Notes: generated from the letters alone by a model not told the origin. Shown: positions 1 to 8,931, counted from the first letter of the stretch. The stretch: DNA of 64,000 bases from Paenibacillus_AA sp045062745 (GCF_045062745.1 NZ_JBJGED010000039.1:4007-68006); one strand, 5' to 3'. Program-made: numbers and translations.

Positions 1-743
1 GAGGGAGATTTTTCTTAATCCCGAAGGAATGGAACTTGGAGGCGTACCGGTACTTATTCTCGACCGACCGGTTCATGATCAGCATCGGGAATACAGTGTA
101 CATCACCGCCGTCGGCACGGTGTTCAACCTCCTGATCTCGATCACGCTCGCTTACGCCTTGTCCAAAAAAACGCTCCCCGGCCGCCGCTGGATGCTCTAC
201 CTCATGTTGTTCACGATGGTGTTCAACGGCGGGCTTATCCCTTCGTATCTGCTCATCAAATGGCTAGGTCTCTTGAACAGCTACTGGGCGTTAATCCTGC
301 CAGGGGCGACGAATGCGTTTACGGTGCTGGTCATGAAGACGTTCTTCCAGAACTTGCCGGAAAGTCTGGACGAAGCCGCCCGGATCGACGGTGCGGGAGA
401 GCTGAGGATTCTGTGGTCGGTCGTCATCCCGCTGTCCATGCCCATCATCGCCACCTTCTCGCTGTTTTTTATGGTCGCGCATTGGAACTCGTTTTTCGGG
501 GCGATCATTTATCTCAGCGACAGCGGCAAGTGGCCGATCCAAGTGCTGCTGAGGCTGATGGTCATCGCGGGGAATGCGAATATCGCCGCCGAGAGCAATT
601 TGAACTTCGAGCTCGTGAGCAAGGTCGGAGACAATGTGAAGATGGCCGCCATTCTCGTGGCGATGGTCCCGATCATAGTCGTGTACCCGTTTCTGCAAAA
701 GCACTTTGCGAAGGGGGCGATGCTCGGCTCGATCAAAGAATAG
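1..743 (+). CDS. Carbohydrate ABC transporter permease, LplC type (5' end outside window)
   Basis: Inner-membrane permease half of a sugar importer that would work with the solute-binding lipoprotein encoded next and another permease lying upstream of the window. The frame is open from base 3, the first complete codon; the TTG at 36 has no ribosome site and is not the start. Several hydrophobic segments are visible. The cytoplasmic EAA loop, with EAARIDGAGE followed by VVIPLSMP, is the signature that docks onto the ATPase. The C-terminal end KGAMLGSIKE is typical of the LplC/YtcP subfamily. No ATPase gene is visible, so a shared MsmX-type ATPase is likely (inference). The substrate is unknown; a fucosidase downstream suggests fucosylated oligosaccharides. 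Confidence 0.9.
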   Translation, partial: GRFFLIPKEWNLEAYRYLFSTDRFMISIGNTVYITAVGTVFNLLISITLAYALSKKTLPGRRWMLYLMLFTMVFNGGLIPSYLLIKWLGLLNSYWALILPGATNAFTVLVMKTFFQNLPESLDEAARIDGAGELRILWSVVIPLSMPIIATFSLFFMVAHWNSFFGAIIYLSDSGKWPIQVLLRLMVIAGNANIAAESNLNFELVSKVGDNVKMAAILVAMVPIIVVYPFLQKHFAKGAMLGSIKE

Positions 744-831
744 AGCGCATTTCGGCAGTACAACGCTCAGCGGCTTCCAGTCAGGCATCAGGGACTTGTA
801 TTCAATATCATTCGAGGGGAGTTCTGGAACT

Positions 832-2379
832 ATGAAGAAAACATGGATTACGGCTGTATCCGCCATCACCTTGACCGCCAGCATCTTGACGGCGTGCGGT
901 TCGTCCGACGACAAGGGGGGCGCGTCCAGTCCGTCAGCGACCGTAGGGACAAAGCCGGCGGAGCCGACGTCGATTAAAGCGCTCGCGATCTTGGCGGGCG
1001 GAGAGCCTCCGGTCATGGAGAACAACCAGGCGCTGAAAGAGATCGAGAAGCGCGCGAACGTCAAGCTGAACGTGGAGTTCGTCCCGGGCGACGTGTATCC
1101 CGACAAAGTGAACATCGCCATTGCCGCAGGCAGCCAATATGACATGATCCTGCTGACCGACGGGAAAGATTCGAAGTACGAGAAGCTTGTCAGCCAAGGC
1201 GCCTTTCATGATCTAACCGACATCATCAAGGGGATGAAAAATCTCCAGCAAATTCCCCAGTACACATGGGACATGACGAGCATCAAAAACAAGGTGTACG
1301 GCGTGCCCCGGCCGCGCAGCGAATTCGGGGGCGGGAACGCGAACATCTTCATGCGCAAGGACTGGCTGGACAAATACAATCTCCCGGTGCCGAAGACGCT
1401 GGATGAATTCACGAACGCCCTGAAGGTGTTCAAGGAGAAAGACCCGGCCGGCGGCGGCAACACGATCCCGCTGATCGCAGGTCCATACTCGTCACCTTAT
1501 TTCAGCTCGATGAATCCGGTCGCATACGCTTTGGGGCTGCCGAACGTGTACAAGATCGAGGGCGACAAGCCGGTCGCCTACTTCCAGACGCCGGAATACA
1601 AGAGCTTCCTCGACTGGATCCGGATGGCGCAAGGCAGCGGCTTGATCGACAAGGACGCTCCGGTGATCAAGGGCGGGCAATCCCGCGACAAGTTCCTGTC
1701 CGGGGTAGGCGGCGCCTTCGTCAACAATGTGGGGCTCCTGAACGAGAATGTGGTGGCGACGCTCAAAAAAGCGGATCCGAAGGCTGAGCTCGTGGGTATT
1801 CCTTACCTGGAAGGACCTGGTGGGAAAAAAGGCGTGCAAATGATCGAAGGCTACTTCGGGATTTGGGTCGTGCCGTCCAACGTGTCGAAGGACAAAGCCA
1901 AAAAGATCGTGGAATTCCTCGATTGGAGTGCTTCCGAAGAGGCGACGACCATTTTCAAGGCCGGGATCCAGGGTGTCCATTACAACAGCTACAACAAAGA
2001 GCTAGGCGTGCCGGAGCGGACCGACGAGCAGAAGAAGCTGTTCGACAAGGAGAAGCCGAACCTGCTCATTCTGGAGAACGTGTACAGCAAGCACTATTAT
2101 GTCGATTCCCAGCTGGCGGACGTGCAGAAGGCGCAAAAGGCGGTGCTCGACGGCTTCGAAAAAGTGGGGGTCCCCAATCCGCTGCTGAAATACTTGTCCG
2201 ACACGGCCGGCAAAAACCCGGATCATCAGAAGAAGCTGACTGAAGCGTCCGTCAACTACGTGCTGGGCAAAGGCGAATGGAGCGCGGTCCAAACGGAAGT
2301 GGATGCCTGGAGCAAAGGCTTGGGCGCCACGATCTTGAAAGAGCTGATGGACCAGTACAACGAGGATAAGAAAAAATGA
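832..2379 (+). CDS. Extracellular solute-binding lipoprotein of a sugar ABC transporter
   Basis: Binding protein of 515 residues that captures the sugar outside the membrane and delivers it to the permeases. A signal peptide ends in the lipobox LTAC with the lipidated Cys at residue 22, followed by a Ser/Asp/Gly-rich linker. The length and the mature part (for example IVEFLDWSASEEATTIFKAG) fit the LplA-like family 1 binding proteins common in Paenibacillus. The start is the ATG at 832, preceded by GAGGGGA; longer in-frame extensions lack a signal peptide. It is 88 bases after the permease gene, and its stop overlaps the next start by four bases, so it belongs to the same operon. Confidence 0.9.
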   Translation: MKKTWITAVSAITLTASILTACGSSDDKGGASSPSATVGTKPAEPTSIKALAILAGGEPPVMENNQALKEIEKRANVKLNVEFVPGDVYPDKVNIAIAAGSQYDMILLTDGKDSKYEKLVSQGAFHDLTDIIKGMKNLQQIPQYTWDMTSIKNKVYGVPRPRSEFGGGNANIFMRKDWLDKYNLPVPKTLDEFTNALKVFKEKDPAGGGNTIPLIAGPYSSPYFSSMNPVAYALGLPNVYKIEGDKPVAYFQTPEYKSFLDWIRMAQGSGLIDKDAPVIKGGQSRDKFLSGVGGAFVNNVGLLNENVVATLKKADPKAELVGIPYLEGPGGKKGVQMIEGYFGIWVVPSNVSKDKAKKIVEFLDWSASEEATTIFKAGIQGVHYNSYNKELGVPERTDEQKKLFDKEKPNLLILENVYSKHYYVDSQLADVQKAQKAVLDGFEKVGVPNPLLKYLSDTAGKNPDHQKKLTEASVNYVLGKGEWSAVQTEVDAWSKGLGATILKELMDQYNEDKKK

Positions 2380-3161
2380 GCATGAAAGATAAATTCGCCG
2401 CGCAGCTCATGACGCTGCATCGGCAGACGGAGGAAGACTTCCCCGGCGTGCTCCGGGCCGTCCGCGAGATGGGATGGCCGGCCGTGCAAATCTCCGGGCT
2501 GCGGGGCTGGGCCGCCCGGGATATCGCGGCGGTGCTGCGGGAGACCGGCCTTGCCACGGCGGGCGTCCATGTGCTGTTCGAACGCCTGGAGCAAGAGCTC
2601 GAGACGGTGATGGAGGAGGCGGCGCTGTTCGGGACGCGAGACATCATCTGCCCTTATATGCCGAAGGAATACCAGCATCCCGACGGGTACCGGCATATGC
2701 GCCGTGTGCTGAACGGCATCGCCGAGCGGATCGCGGAGAAGGGTTTCCGCTTCTCCTACCACCACCATGCGTTCGAATTCGCCACCGAGGTGGATGGAGT
2801 GAGCGCGATCGAATATTTGCTGGAGCCATCCGAGGACAACAAGATTATGGCCGAGATCGATACGTATTGGGTGAAGAAAGGCGGAAGGGACCCGTACGAG
2901 TTCCTGCAGGCCTACGCGAACCGCATGCCGATCATTCACCTGAAGGACATGTCGGACGACGCCGCGCAGACGACCGCCGAGATCGGCACCGGCAGCATCG
3001 ACTTCGCGCCGATCCTGCTCTGGGGCGAGCGGCACGGGATCGAGTGGTATGCGGTCGAGCAGGATGTATGCCCCGGCGACCCGCTCGACAGCCTGCAGCT
3101 GTCGCTGGACAATCTGCATCGATTGGCCGACCGTCTACAACGAGGGGAGAGGAACCTATGA
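2376..3161 (+). CDS. Sugar phosphate isomerase/epimerase family protein
   Basis: A 261-residue TIM-barrel protein of the xylose-isomerase-like (AP endonuclease 2) superfamily. Family features visible are the VQISGLRGW beta strand, the YHHHAFEF segment with metal-ligand His and Glu candidates, MAEIDTYWVKKGG, the IIHLKDM motif near residue 190, and EQDVCPGD near the end. These proteins isomerise or epimerise sugars or inositols, often together with Gfo/Idh/MocA dehydrogenases, as here. The ATG overlaps the previous stop (ATGA), implying translational coupling; a second ATG lies six bases on. The exact substrate cannot be read from sequence. Confidence 0.85.
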   Translation: MSMKDKFAAQLMTLHRQTEEDFPGVLRAVREMGWPAVQISGLRGWAARDIAAVLRETGLATAGVHVLFERLEQELETVMEEAALFGTRDIICPYMPKEYQHPDGYRHMRRVLNGIAERIAEKGFRFSYHHHAFEFATEVDGVSAIEYLLEPSEDNKIMAEIDTYWVKKGGRDPYEFLQAYANRMPIIHLKDMSDDAAQTTAEIGTGSIDFAPILLWGERHGIEWYAVEQDVCPGDPLDSLQLSLDNLHRLADRLQRGERNL

Positions 3162-4297
3162 GCGATCGAGTGAGATTCGGCGTTATTGGGTTAGGGACGA
3201 TGGGCATGATGACGGCCCGATACTTGGCGAAGGGAGAAGTCGAAGGAGCGGAGCTGGCGGCGGTGTGCGAGCTGTTCCCCGACCGGCTGAAGTGGGCGGC
3301 GAGTCAGCTCCCGGAGTCGGTCCGCATGTTCGATTCGATCGAGGCGATGCTCGGCTCGGGTGCGCTCGATGCGGTGTATATCGCGACCCCTCACTTCGAT
3401 CATCCTCCGATCGCGATTCAGGCGTTCGGCCGGGGCTTGCATGTGCTGACGGAGAAGCCGGCCGGCGTCTACACGAAGCAGGTGCGGGCGATGAATGAAG
3501 CCGCCGCCCGGGCCGGCACCGTCTTCGGCATGATGTACAACGCGCGGACCCAGCCGCTGTACCGGAAGCTCCGCGAGCTCGTCGTGTCCGGCGAGCTGGG
3601 GGAAATTCGTCGCTCCAGCTGGATCGTCACGAACTGGTACCGCCCGCAGAGCTATTACGATTCCGGCACGTGGAGAGGCACGTGGGCCGGCGAGGGAGGC
3701 GGCGTGCTCATCAACCAGGCGCCGCATCAGCTCGACCTGTGGCAGTGGACGATGGATATGATGCCGAAGCGCATCCGGGCTTCCTGCTACTTCGGGAAGC
3801 ACCGCGATATCGAAGTGGAGGATGAAGTGGTCGCCTTCGCGGAATATGAGAACGGGGCGACCGGGCAGTTCATCACTTCTACCGGAGAGGCGCCGGGGAC
3901 GAATCGCTATGAGCTCGTCGGCGATCGGGGGAAGATCGTCATCGAGGACGGGAAGCTGACGTTCTGGCGGCTGACCGTGTCCGAGTCGGAGTTCAACCGG
4001 ACGACGAAGGACTTGTTCCGTCAGCCGGAATGCTGGAAGTGCGACATTCCGCTGCCCAAGCAGGAGAAGGACGGGCATTTGCTGACGACGCAAAACTTCA
4101 CCGACGCGATCCGGGACGGCGTGCCGCTCCTCTCGCCAGGAGAAGACGGGATTAAGGGACTGATGCTGTCGAACGCGATGCATCTGTCCACGTGGACCGA
4201 CGGTTGGGTAGATCTGCCGATCGACGAAGAGCTGTACCTGGCTCATCTGCACGAACGGATGAAGACGAGCCGGTATACTCGGGAGGGCGAGCTATGA
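3158..4297 (+). CDS. Gfo/Idh/MocA family oxidoreductase
   Basis: NAD(P)-dependent dehydrogenase of 379 residues. The N-terminal Rossmann fold has GVIGLGTMGMM near residues 8-18. The EKPAG motif near residue 100 carries the conserved catalytic Lys, and the second half holds the alpha/beta substrate domain with HQLDLWQW. Such enzymes oxidise or reduce sugars, inositol or glycosides. The ATG overlaps the stop of the isomerase gene by four bases and is preceded by GAGGGGAGAGG, which fixes the start. Together with the isomerase upstream and the GH29 enzyme downstream it suggests stepwise handling of a sugar released by the fucosidase (inference). Confidence 0.9.
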   Translation: MSDRVRFGVIGLGTMGMMTARYLAKGEVEGAELAAVCELFPDRLKWAASQLPESVRMFDSIEAMLGSGALDAVYIATPHFDHPPIAIQAFGRGLHVLTEKPAGVYTKQVRAMNEAAARAGTVFGMMYNARTQPLYRKLRELVVSGELGEIRRSSWIVTNWYRPQSYYDSGTWRGTWAGEGGGVLINQAPHQLDLWQWTMDMMPKRIRASCYFGKHRDIEVEDEVVAFAEYENGATGQFITSTGEAPGTNRYELVGDRGKIVIEDGKLTFWRLTVSESEFNRTTKDLFRQPECWKCDIPLPKQEKDGHLLTTQNFTDAIRDGVPLLSPGEDGIKGLMLSNAMHLSTWTDGWVDLPIDEELYLAHLHERMKTSRYTREGEL

Positions 4298-5547
4298 GTG
4301 GGAATCAGGACGCGGTTCCCGTGCCCGAGCCCCGCGTCGCGCGCTTCGAGCAGCTGGCGTTCGGGATGTTCATTCATTGGGGGCTCTATTCCCAGCTCGG
4401 CCAGGGCGAATGGATCCAGCGCACCCGGCGCATTCCGAAGGAAGAGTACGCCCGTTTGCAGACGACGTTCCGGGCGGATACATTCGATGCCCGGGCGATC
4501 GCCCGTACGGCGAGACGGGCCGGGATGGGCTACATCACCTTAACGGCGCGCCACCACGACGGATTCTCGCTATACGATACGAGAGGCCTGAATCGCTTCG
4601 ACGCGGTGCATAGCCCGGCCGGGCGGGATCTCGTCGCCGAGTTCGTGGAAGCCTGCCGGGCGGAGGGGATTCTCCCCGTGCTCTACCATACGACTTTGGA
4701 TTGGTCCCGGGAGGAATATGCCTCCGACTTTGGCGCCTACTTGGACTACTTGTACAAGTCGGTGGAGCTGCTGTGTACGCACTATGGTCCGATCGGAGGC
4801 CTCTGGTTCGACGGCAACTGGGACCGGCCGAACGACGATTGGAGGCTGGATGAACTATACGGCATGATTCGCCGCCTGCAGCCGGAAGCGCTCATCGTCA
4901 ACAACACGGGACTCGGGCATCGCGGCGAGCTCGGTCATCCGGAGATCGACAGCGTCACGTATGAGCAAGGCCGGCCGAAGCCGATGAACCGCGCAGGGAT
5001 GAAGAAATACGTAGCGGCCGAAATGTGCGAGACGATGAACGATCACTGGGGCATCGGGAGCCGGGACTTCATGTACAAGTCGCTGCCTCATTTGATCGAG
5101 AGCTTGTGCGCATGCCGGAAGGCGGGGGCGAACTACTTGCTGAACGTAGGCCCGACCGCGGGGGGAAGCATCCCCAAGATGCAGGAAGCGATGCTGGAGC
5201 TGATGGGCGACTGGCTGGAGCTGAACGGCCGCGCGATCTACGACGGCCGTCCGTCGGCGGTCGAAGGCGAAGGCGGCGACTTCGCTCTCGAGGGGAAGGA
5301 CGGCAAGCTGTATTTGTTCATCCACCGCCTGAAGATCAGAGGCGACAGCAACGTAACCGTGAACGGCGGAGGCGCGGGGGAGAAACGGTTTACCGGCCTG
5401 CACCGCCCCGTCTCTTCCATTCGCTGGCTGGATAGCGGGGATCTGCTCGAGTTCCAGCACGAGCCTTCGTCCGGGGAGCTCCGGGTCGTCGCGACCGGAT
5501 TCCCCTATGGGGTGAACCTTGTCGTGCGCATCGCGGAAGTGGAGTGA
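4294..5547 (+). CDS. Alpha-L-fucosidase, GH29 family
   Basis: Glycoside hydrolase of 417 residues, lacking a signal peptide, so probably cytoplasmic. GH29 hallmarks are FGMFIHWGLYS near residue 23, ARHHDGF at 85-91, and GGLWFDGNW, where Asp173 is the expected nucleophile. After the barrel there is only a short beta-rich C-terminal domain, giving a compact enzyme. The intracellular location means an imported oligosaccharide is the likely substrate, matching the ABC importer genes upstream. It is last in the operon: its ATG overlaps the dehydrogenase stop, and a strong terminator follows at 5558. Specificity for fucose rather than a related sugar is inferred from the family. Confidence 0.9.
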   Translation: MSGNQDAVPVPEPRVARFEQLAFGMFIHWGLYSQLGQGEWIQRTRRIPKEEYARLQTTFRADTFDARAIARTARRAGMGYITLTARHHDGFSLYDTRGLNRFDAVHSPAGRDLVAEFVEACRAEGILPVLYHTTLDWSREEYASDFGAYLDYLYKSVELLCTHYGPIGGLWFDGNWDRPNDDWRLDELYGMIRRLQPEALIVNNTGLGHRGELGHPEIDSVTYEQGRPKPMNRAGMKKYVAAEMCETMNDHWGIGSRDFMYKSLPHLIESLCACRKAGANYLLNVGPTAGGSIPKMQEAMLELMGDWLELNGRAIYDGRPSAVEGEGGDFALEGKDGKLYLFIHRLKIRGDSNVTVNGGGAGEKRFTGLHRPVSSIRWLDSGDLLEFQHEPSSGELRVVATGFPYGVNLVVRIAEVE

Positions 5548-5557
5548 CGAGATGCGA

Positions 5558-5592
5558 ACAGCCTGACCGGCGGTGCCGGTCGGGCTGTTTTT
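5558..5592 (+). terminator. Rho-independent terminator of the fucosidase operon
   Basis: An inverted repeat ACAGCC-GACCGGC / GCCGGTC-GGCTGT with a three-base loop and one wobble pair is followed by a run of T. It separates the sugar operon from the phosphate genes. Confidence 0.9.
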
Positions 5593-5627
5593 ATACGGAT
5601 AGGGGGCGGATTCATCGGGATGGCGCC

Positions 5628-5644
5628 TTAACATGATCTTAACT
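5628..5644 (+). promoter_or_regulatory. PhoP box before phoR
   Basis: TTAACA and TTAACT are direct repeats starting 11 bases apart (5628 and 5639), the arrangement bound by PhoP in Bacillus. A possible -10 hexamer TAAAAT lies at 5667, so the box covers the -35 region. The pattern is seen directly; the binding is inferred. Confidence 0.65.
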
Positions 5645-5727
5645 GGATTCCCGGCAGCCTTCGAGATAAAATAGATTGGATACGTCGAAGAATCGGCAAC
5701 GGAATCCGAACAGCCGGGGAAAGGAAC

Positions 5728-7536
5728 ATGACGATGAAGCAGTTTCGCACCAGGTTAACGCTGCTGTTTATTATATTGATCGGCGCCTCGGTTCTCGCCG
5801 CGGGTGTCTTCATGGCCGTTATGATCGAGCGGTCCAAGGTCGAATCGTTGCAGAGCAGCATGAAGCGGGAGATCGAGATGCTGCTCGCAACCGTGGAATC
5901 GACGAAGCCGAATAGCCGCGCCTTTTCCGCCATGACCCCGGCTGAGTATGCCCAGCTCGCGGTGAACCTGCGTCAGTCGGCAGGGGCTCGGGTGACGTTC
6001 GTCGCGGCCGATGGGCAGGTGTTGGGGGATTCCGACTCCGATCCGCGCCAGATGGACAACCATGCGGGCCGGGAAGAAATCCGCGAAGCGCGCGAGATCG
6101 GCGAAGGCTATTCCAAGCGTCACAGCGATACGACGAACCGGACGATGCTCTACGTGGCGCTGCCCATCCGCGAGCAGGATCAGCTGTTCGGCTACGCCCG
6201 GCTGTCGATGTCGCTAGAGGAAGTCGAGACGACGATCAACACGCTCTGGTGGGGGCTGCTCGGCGGTCTGCTCGTCGTGTTCGCCATCGCCGGGGGCATC
6301 AGCTATCGGATCGCTTACCAGTTGACGCGGCCTTTGGAGAAAATAACCCGCGTCGCGCGGCAAATCACTAACATGAACTACAAATCGCGCGTCTATATTC
6401 GCAACCAGGATGAGATCGGCCAACTGGGCCAAGCGATCAATACGATGGCGGACAGCCTGCAGGTGCAGATGAACCGCATTCGCGAGAATGAGACCCGGCT
6501 GTCCAGCGTGATGGACAACATGATCAGCGGCGTCGTCATGATCGACGAAGACGGGATCGTCGTTCTGCTGAATCGGCCGGCGGAAGACATCCTCGGCTAT
6601 TCGCCCAAGGAGCTGATCGGCAAGCGGTACGACGAAGCCAAGCTCCCTTACGAGCTGGCGCAAATGATTCAGGAGAGCATGGACCGCAACGAGCGCATTC
6701 GCGACGAGATGTTCTTCTACTTCCCGGAGGAGCGCATTCTGGAGGTCAACCTCGTGCCGATGGTTCCGGTCGAGCAGGAATGGGCCGGCCTCGTGATCGT
6801 CATGCACGACATCTCCGCGATCCGGAGGTTGGAGAAGGTGCGGAGCGAGTTCGTGGCGAACGTGTCCCACGAGCTCAAGACGCCGGTCGCGGCCGTCAAG
6901 GGCTTCGCCGAGACGCTGCTCGCGGGCGCGATGAACGACCCGGCGATTGCGAAGCAATTCCTCCAAATTATCTATGACGAGAGCGAACGGCTGAACCGTC
7001 TTATCGGCGACATTCTGGAGCTGTCGAAGATCGAGTCGAAGCGCATTCCGCTGCAGTTCTCGCCCGTGCATCTGAACAGTTTCCTGAGCAAGACGATCGA
7101 GATGCTCCAGACGGAGGCGGAGAAAAAATCGATCCGGCTTACGCTGGAGGCGAGCGAGGAGCTGTATTTGGAAGCCGACGAGGACCGGCTCGGCCAGATT
7201 ATGATCAATTTGCTCTCGAACGGCATCAATTATACGCCGGAGGGCGGCAAGGTGAAGGTCCGGGCGATGTCCGTTCCCGGCGACCAACAAGAGTCGGAGC
7301 GGATCCGCATCGAGATTACGGACACCGGCATCGGCATTCCGAAGAAAGATTTGCCCCGCATTTTCGAACGGTTTTATCGGGTGGACAAGGCGCGTTCCCG
7401 CAGCTCCGGCGGCACCGGGCTCGGCCTGTCGATCGTGAAGCATCTCGTCGAGCTGCATAAGGGCGTCATTCGCGTCGAAAGCGATCTCGGCAGCGGGTCC
7501 CGGTTCACGATCGAGCTTCCGGTCATTCATAGTTGA
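5728..7536 (+). CDS. phoR: Phosphate-type sensor histidine kinase PhoR
   Basis: Membrane sensor kinase of 602 residues of the PhoR/WalK type. Order of parts: membrane segment 11-33, an extracytoplasmic sensing domain to about 170, second membrane segment 173-195, HAMP 197-248, PAS about 258-365, HisKA with VSHELKTPVAAVKGF (phospho-acceptor His381), and an ATPase domain with the N box NLLSNGINYTPEGG and GTGLGLSIVKHL. The call as PhoR rests on the PhoP box in front and on the pst operon nearby. The start at 5728 follows GGGGAAAGGA; an ATG two codons later is possible. Unusually it precedes its regulator gene, and each has its own promoter box. Confidence 0.85.
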   Translation: MTMKQFRTRLTLLFIILIGASVLAAGVFMAVMIERSKVESLQSSMKREIEMLLATVESTKPNSRAFSAMTPAEYAQLAVNLRQSAGARVTFVAADGQVLGDSDSDPRQMDNHAGREEIREAREIGEGYSKRHSDTTNRTMLYVALPIREQDQLFGYARLSMSLEEVETTINTLWWGLLGGLLVVFAIAGGISYRIAYQLTRPLEKITRVARQITNMNYKSRVYIRNQDEIGQLGQAINTMADSLQVQMNRIRENETRLSSVMDNMISGVVMIDEDGIVVLLNRPAEDILGYSPKELIGKRYDEAKLPYELAQMIQESMDRNERIRDEMFFYFPEERILEVNLVPMVPVEQEWAGLVIVMHDISAIRRLEKVRSEFVANVSHELKTPVAAVKGFAETLLAGAMNDPAIAKQFLQIIYDESERLNRLIGDILELSKIESKRIPLQFSPVHLNSFLSKTIEMLQTEAEKKSIRLTLEASEELYLEADEDRLGQIMINLLSNGINYTPEGGKVKVRAMSVPGDQQESERIRIEITDTGIGIPKKDLPRIFERFYRVDKARSRSSGGTGLGLSIVKHLVELHKGVIRVESDLGSGSRFTIELPVIHS

Positions 7537-7550
7537 ATGAGTATGTAAGT

Positions 7551-7578
7551 GGAGACCCCGTTCAGCGGGGTTCTCTTT
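7551..7578 (+). terminator. Terminator after phoR
   Basis: The hairpin GACCCCG / CGGGGTTC with a TTCAG loop is followed by TTCTCTTT. Its T tract merges with the first PhoP-box repeat of phoP, so phoP is probably transcribed largely on its own. Confidence 0.6.
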
Positions 7579-7614
7579 ACATGGCGTTTACAATAGATTA
7601 AAGCAACGTTTACA
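7576..7614 (+). promoter_or_regulatory. PhoP box before phoP
   Basis: Three TTTACA copies start at 7576, 7587 and 7609, all in phase with an 11-base period. The missing register at 7598 holds the degenerate TTAAAG. A candidate -10 (TAACTA at 7635, or TATAGT at 7639) lies about 20 bases downstream. This is a near-consensus PhoP site and implies autoregulation. Confidence 0.8.
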
Positions 7615-7663
7615 AACATATGCTACACTTAGCCTAACTATAGTTTTGGAGCGGGGGGTTCGC

Positions 7664-8380
7664 ATGTCTAAAAAAATATTGGTGATCGAGGACGAGCCTA
7701 CCTTGGCCCGGTTGCTCTCTTATAATTTGTCGCAGGAAGGCTATGAGACGACCGTCGTCGATCACGGCGGGGAAGGGCTGCAGGCCGCTCAGCAGTTCGC
7801 TTACGATCTGATCATTCTCGATATTATGCTGCCCGGCTTGAATGGGTTTGAGATTTTGCAAAAGCTGCGTCAAAAAGGCAACAAGACCCCGGTCATCATC
7901 CTCACGGCCCGCAATGCGGAAGAGGAAGTCGTCCAGGGGCTGAAGAGCGGCGCGGACGATTATATCACGAAGCCGTTCGGGGTCGCCGAGCTGCTGGCGC
8001 GCGTGTCCGCCGTCATGCGGAGGACGATGTCCGACGAAGGGATGCTGCTCAGCGAGGACACGCAGGATAAGGTTATCCGGCTGGGCGAGTTGAAAATTTA
8101 CCCGGAGCGGTACGAGGTGAGCTTGAACGGCCAGTCGATCCCGCTGCGGCCCAAGGAGTTCGAGGTGCTGCTGTACTTGGCCCAACGGCCGGGGGTCGTC
8201 ATTACTCGCGACGATTTGATGAATATCGTGTGGGGCTTCGACTATGTAGGCGGGCAGCGCACGGTTGACGTGCATGTCAGCTCCCTGCGCAAAAAGCTGG
8301 AGATGAACCAGGAGAGCGTCCAGATCGACTCGATCCGCGGGCTCGGGTACAAGCTCGTTGTGCACGGGGCGCGCAAGTGA
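7664..8380 (+). CDS. phoP: Response regulator PhoP, OmpR family
   Basis: Transcription factor of 238 residues. The receiver domain holds the acidic pocket at Glu9-Asp10, the phospho-acceptor Asp53 in ILDIMLPG, and the TARNAEEE and Lys switch region. The C-terminal OmpR-type winged helix includes PLRPKEFEVLLYLAQ and GGQRTVDVHVSSLRKKLE. The start at 7664 is chosen because GGGGGG precedes it; an in-frame TTG at 7646 has no ribosome site. PhoR presumably phosphorylates it and it then activates the boxes at 5628, 7576, 10943 and 12056. WalR/ResD-type paralogues are similar, so the name rests partly on context. Confidence 0.88.
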   Translation: MSKKILVIEDEPTLARLLSYNLSQEGYETTVVDHGGEGLQAAQQFAYDLIILDIMLPGLNGFEILQKLRQKGNKTPVIILTARNAEEEVVQGLKSGADDYITKPFGVAELLARVSAVMRRTMSDEGMLLSEDTQDKVIRLGELKIYPERYEVSLNGQSIPLRPKEFEVLLYLAQRPGVVITRDDLMNIVWGFDYVGGQRTVDVHVSSLRKKLEMNQESVQIDSIRGLGYKLVVHGARK

Positions 8381-8423
8381 ATAATTTTTCACGCTCACGC
8401 AAATGCGTAAGCACCTGCCGAGC

Positions 8424-8620
8424 TTACGGAAAGGGAATTTCTCCCTCTTTTACGTACCGAACTGAACGATTTGAGGGTTAGAAGGGGAAAACCTCCCTCT
8501 TTATCTCGGGATTTAGCTCGATCCGGGTCATTTAGGCCGAATTTGAGGGAGATTTTCCCTCTCATTGGGCTTTTTCGCGTCTTATGAGCTGGAAGAGAGG
8601 GAGAAATTCCCTCTCATTGT
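8424..8620. repeat. Four copies of a GAGGGA-type palindromic intergenic repeat
   Basis: Quasi-palindromes of about 20 bases recur near 8431, 8486, 8542 and 8594, for example GAGGGAGATTTTCCCTCTC and GAGGGAGAAATTCCCTCTC. They are separated by AT/GC-mixed spacers of about 35-40 bases. The same sequence type reappears as an inverted pair at 39095-39155. No ORF of convincing quality lies here. Confidence 0.7.
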
Positions 8621-8645
8621 TTGTTTAGTCCCAAGCTCTTGACCT

Positions 8646-8931
8646 GTCCACGTTCCGCTCGCGCCTGACCATTCGTCCAGCTCTGAACGCCCGTCTTGCC
8701 AGCTGATCGTCCACGTTCCAGTCTCGCTCGTATATCCGTCCGCTGATCGTCCACGTTCCAGTCGCGCTCGTATATCCGTCCAGCTAATCGTCCACGTTCC
8801 GTCTAGCCTGCTTACCCGTCAAGCTACCCCTGAACGCTCCGTCCTCGCCAGCTGATCGTCCACGTTCCAGTCTCGCTCGCATATCCGTCCAGCTAATCGT
8901 CCACGTTCCACTCACACCTGCTTACCCGTTA
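8646..8931. repeat. Degenerate 40-41-bp tandem repeat array between convergent genes
   Basis: A unit with core ATCGTCCACGTTCC recurs starting near 8701, 8742, 8782, 8850 and 8891, with an earlier truncated copy at 8646. Intervals are 40-41 bases, interrupted by a related spacer (AGCTCTGAACGCCCGTC at 8679 and a variant at 8822). Units carry either CTCGTATATCCGTC or CTGCTTACCCGT ends, so the array seems to have grown by duplication of larger blocks. No coding potential is seen. It lies downstream of both phoP and the MCP gene. Confidence 0.8.

Noticed and set aside
29..835. 268-residue frame at the window start, and the TTG start at 36 for the permease
   Set aside because: The first is out of frame with the permease signature. 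The second lies inside a frame that is open to the window edge, so the gene begins upstream.
8646..8931. CRISPR array
   Set aside because: Adjacent units are similar along their whole length, there are no unique spacers, and no cas genes are present.
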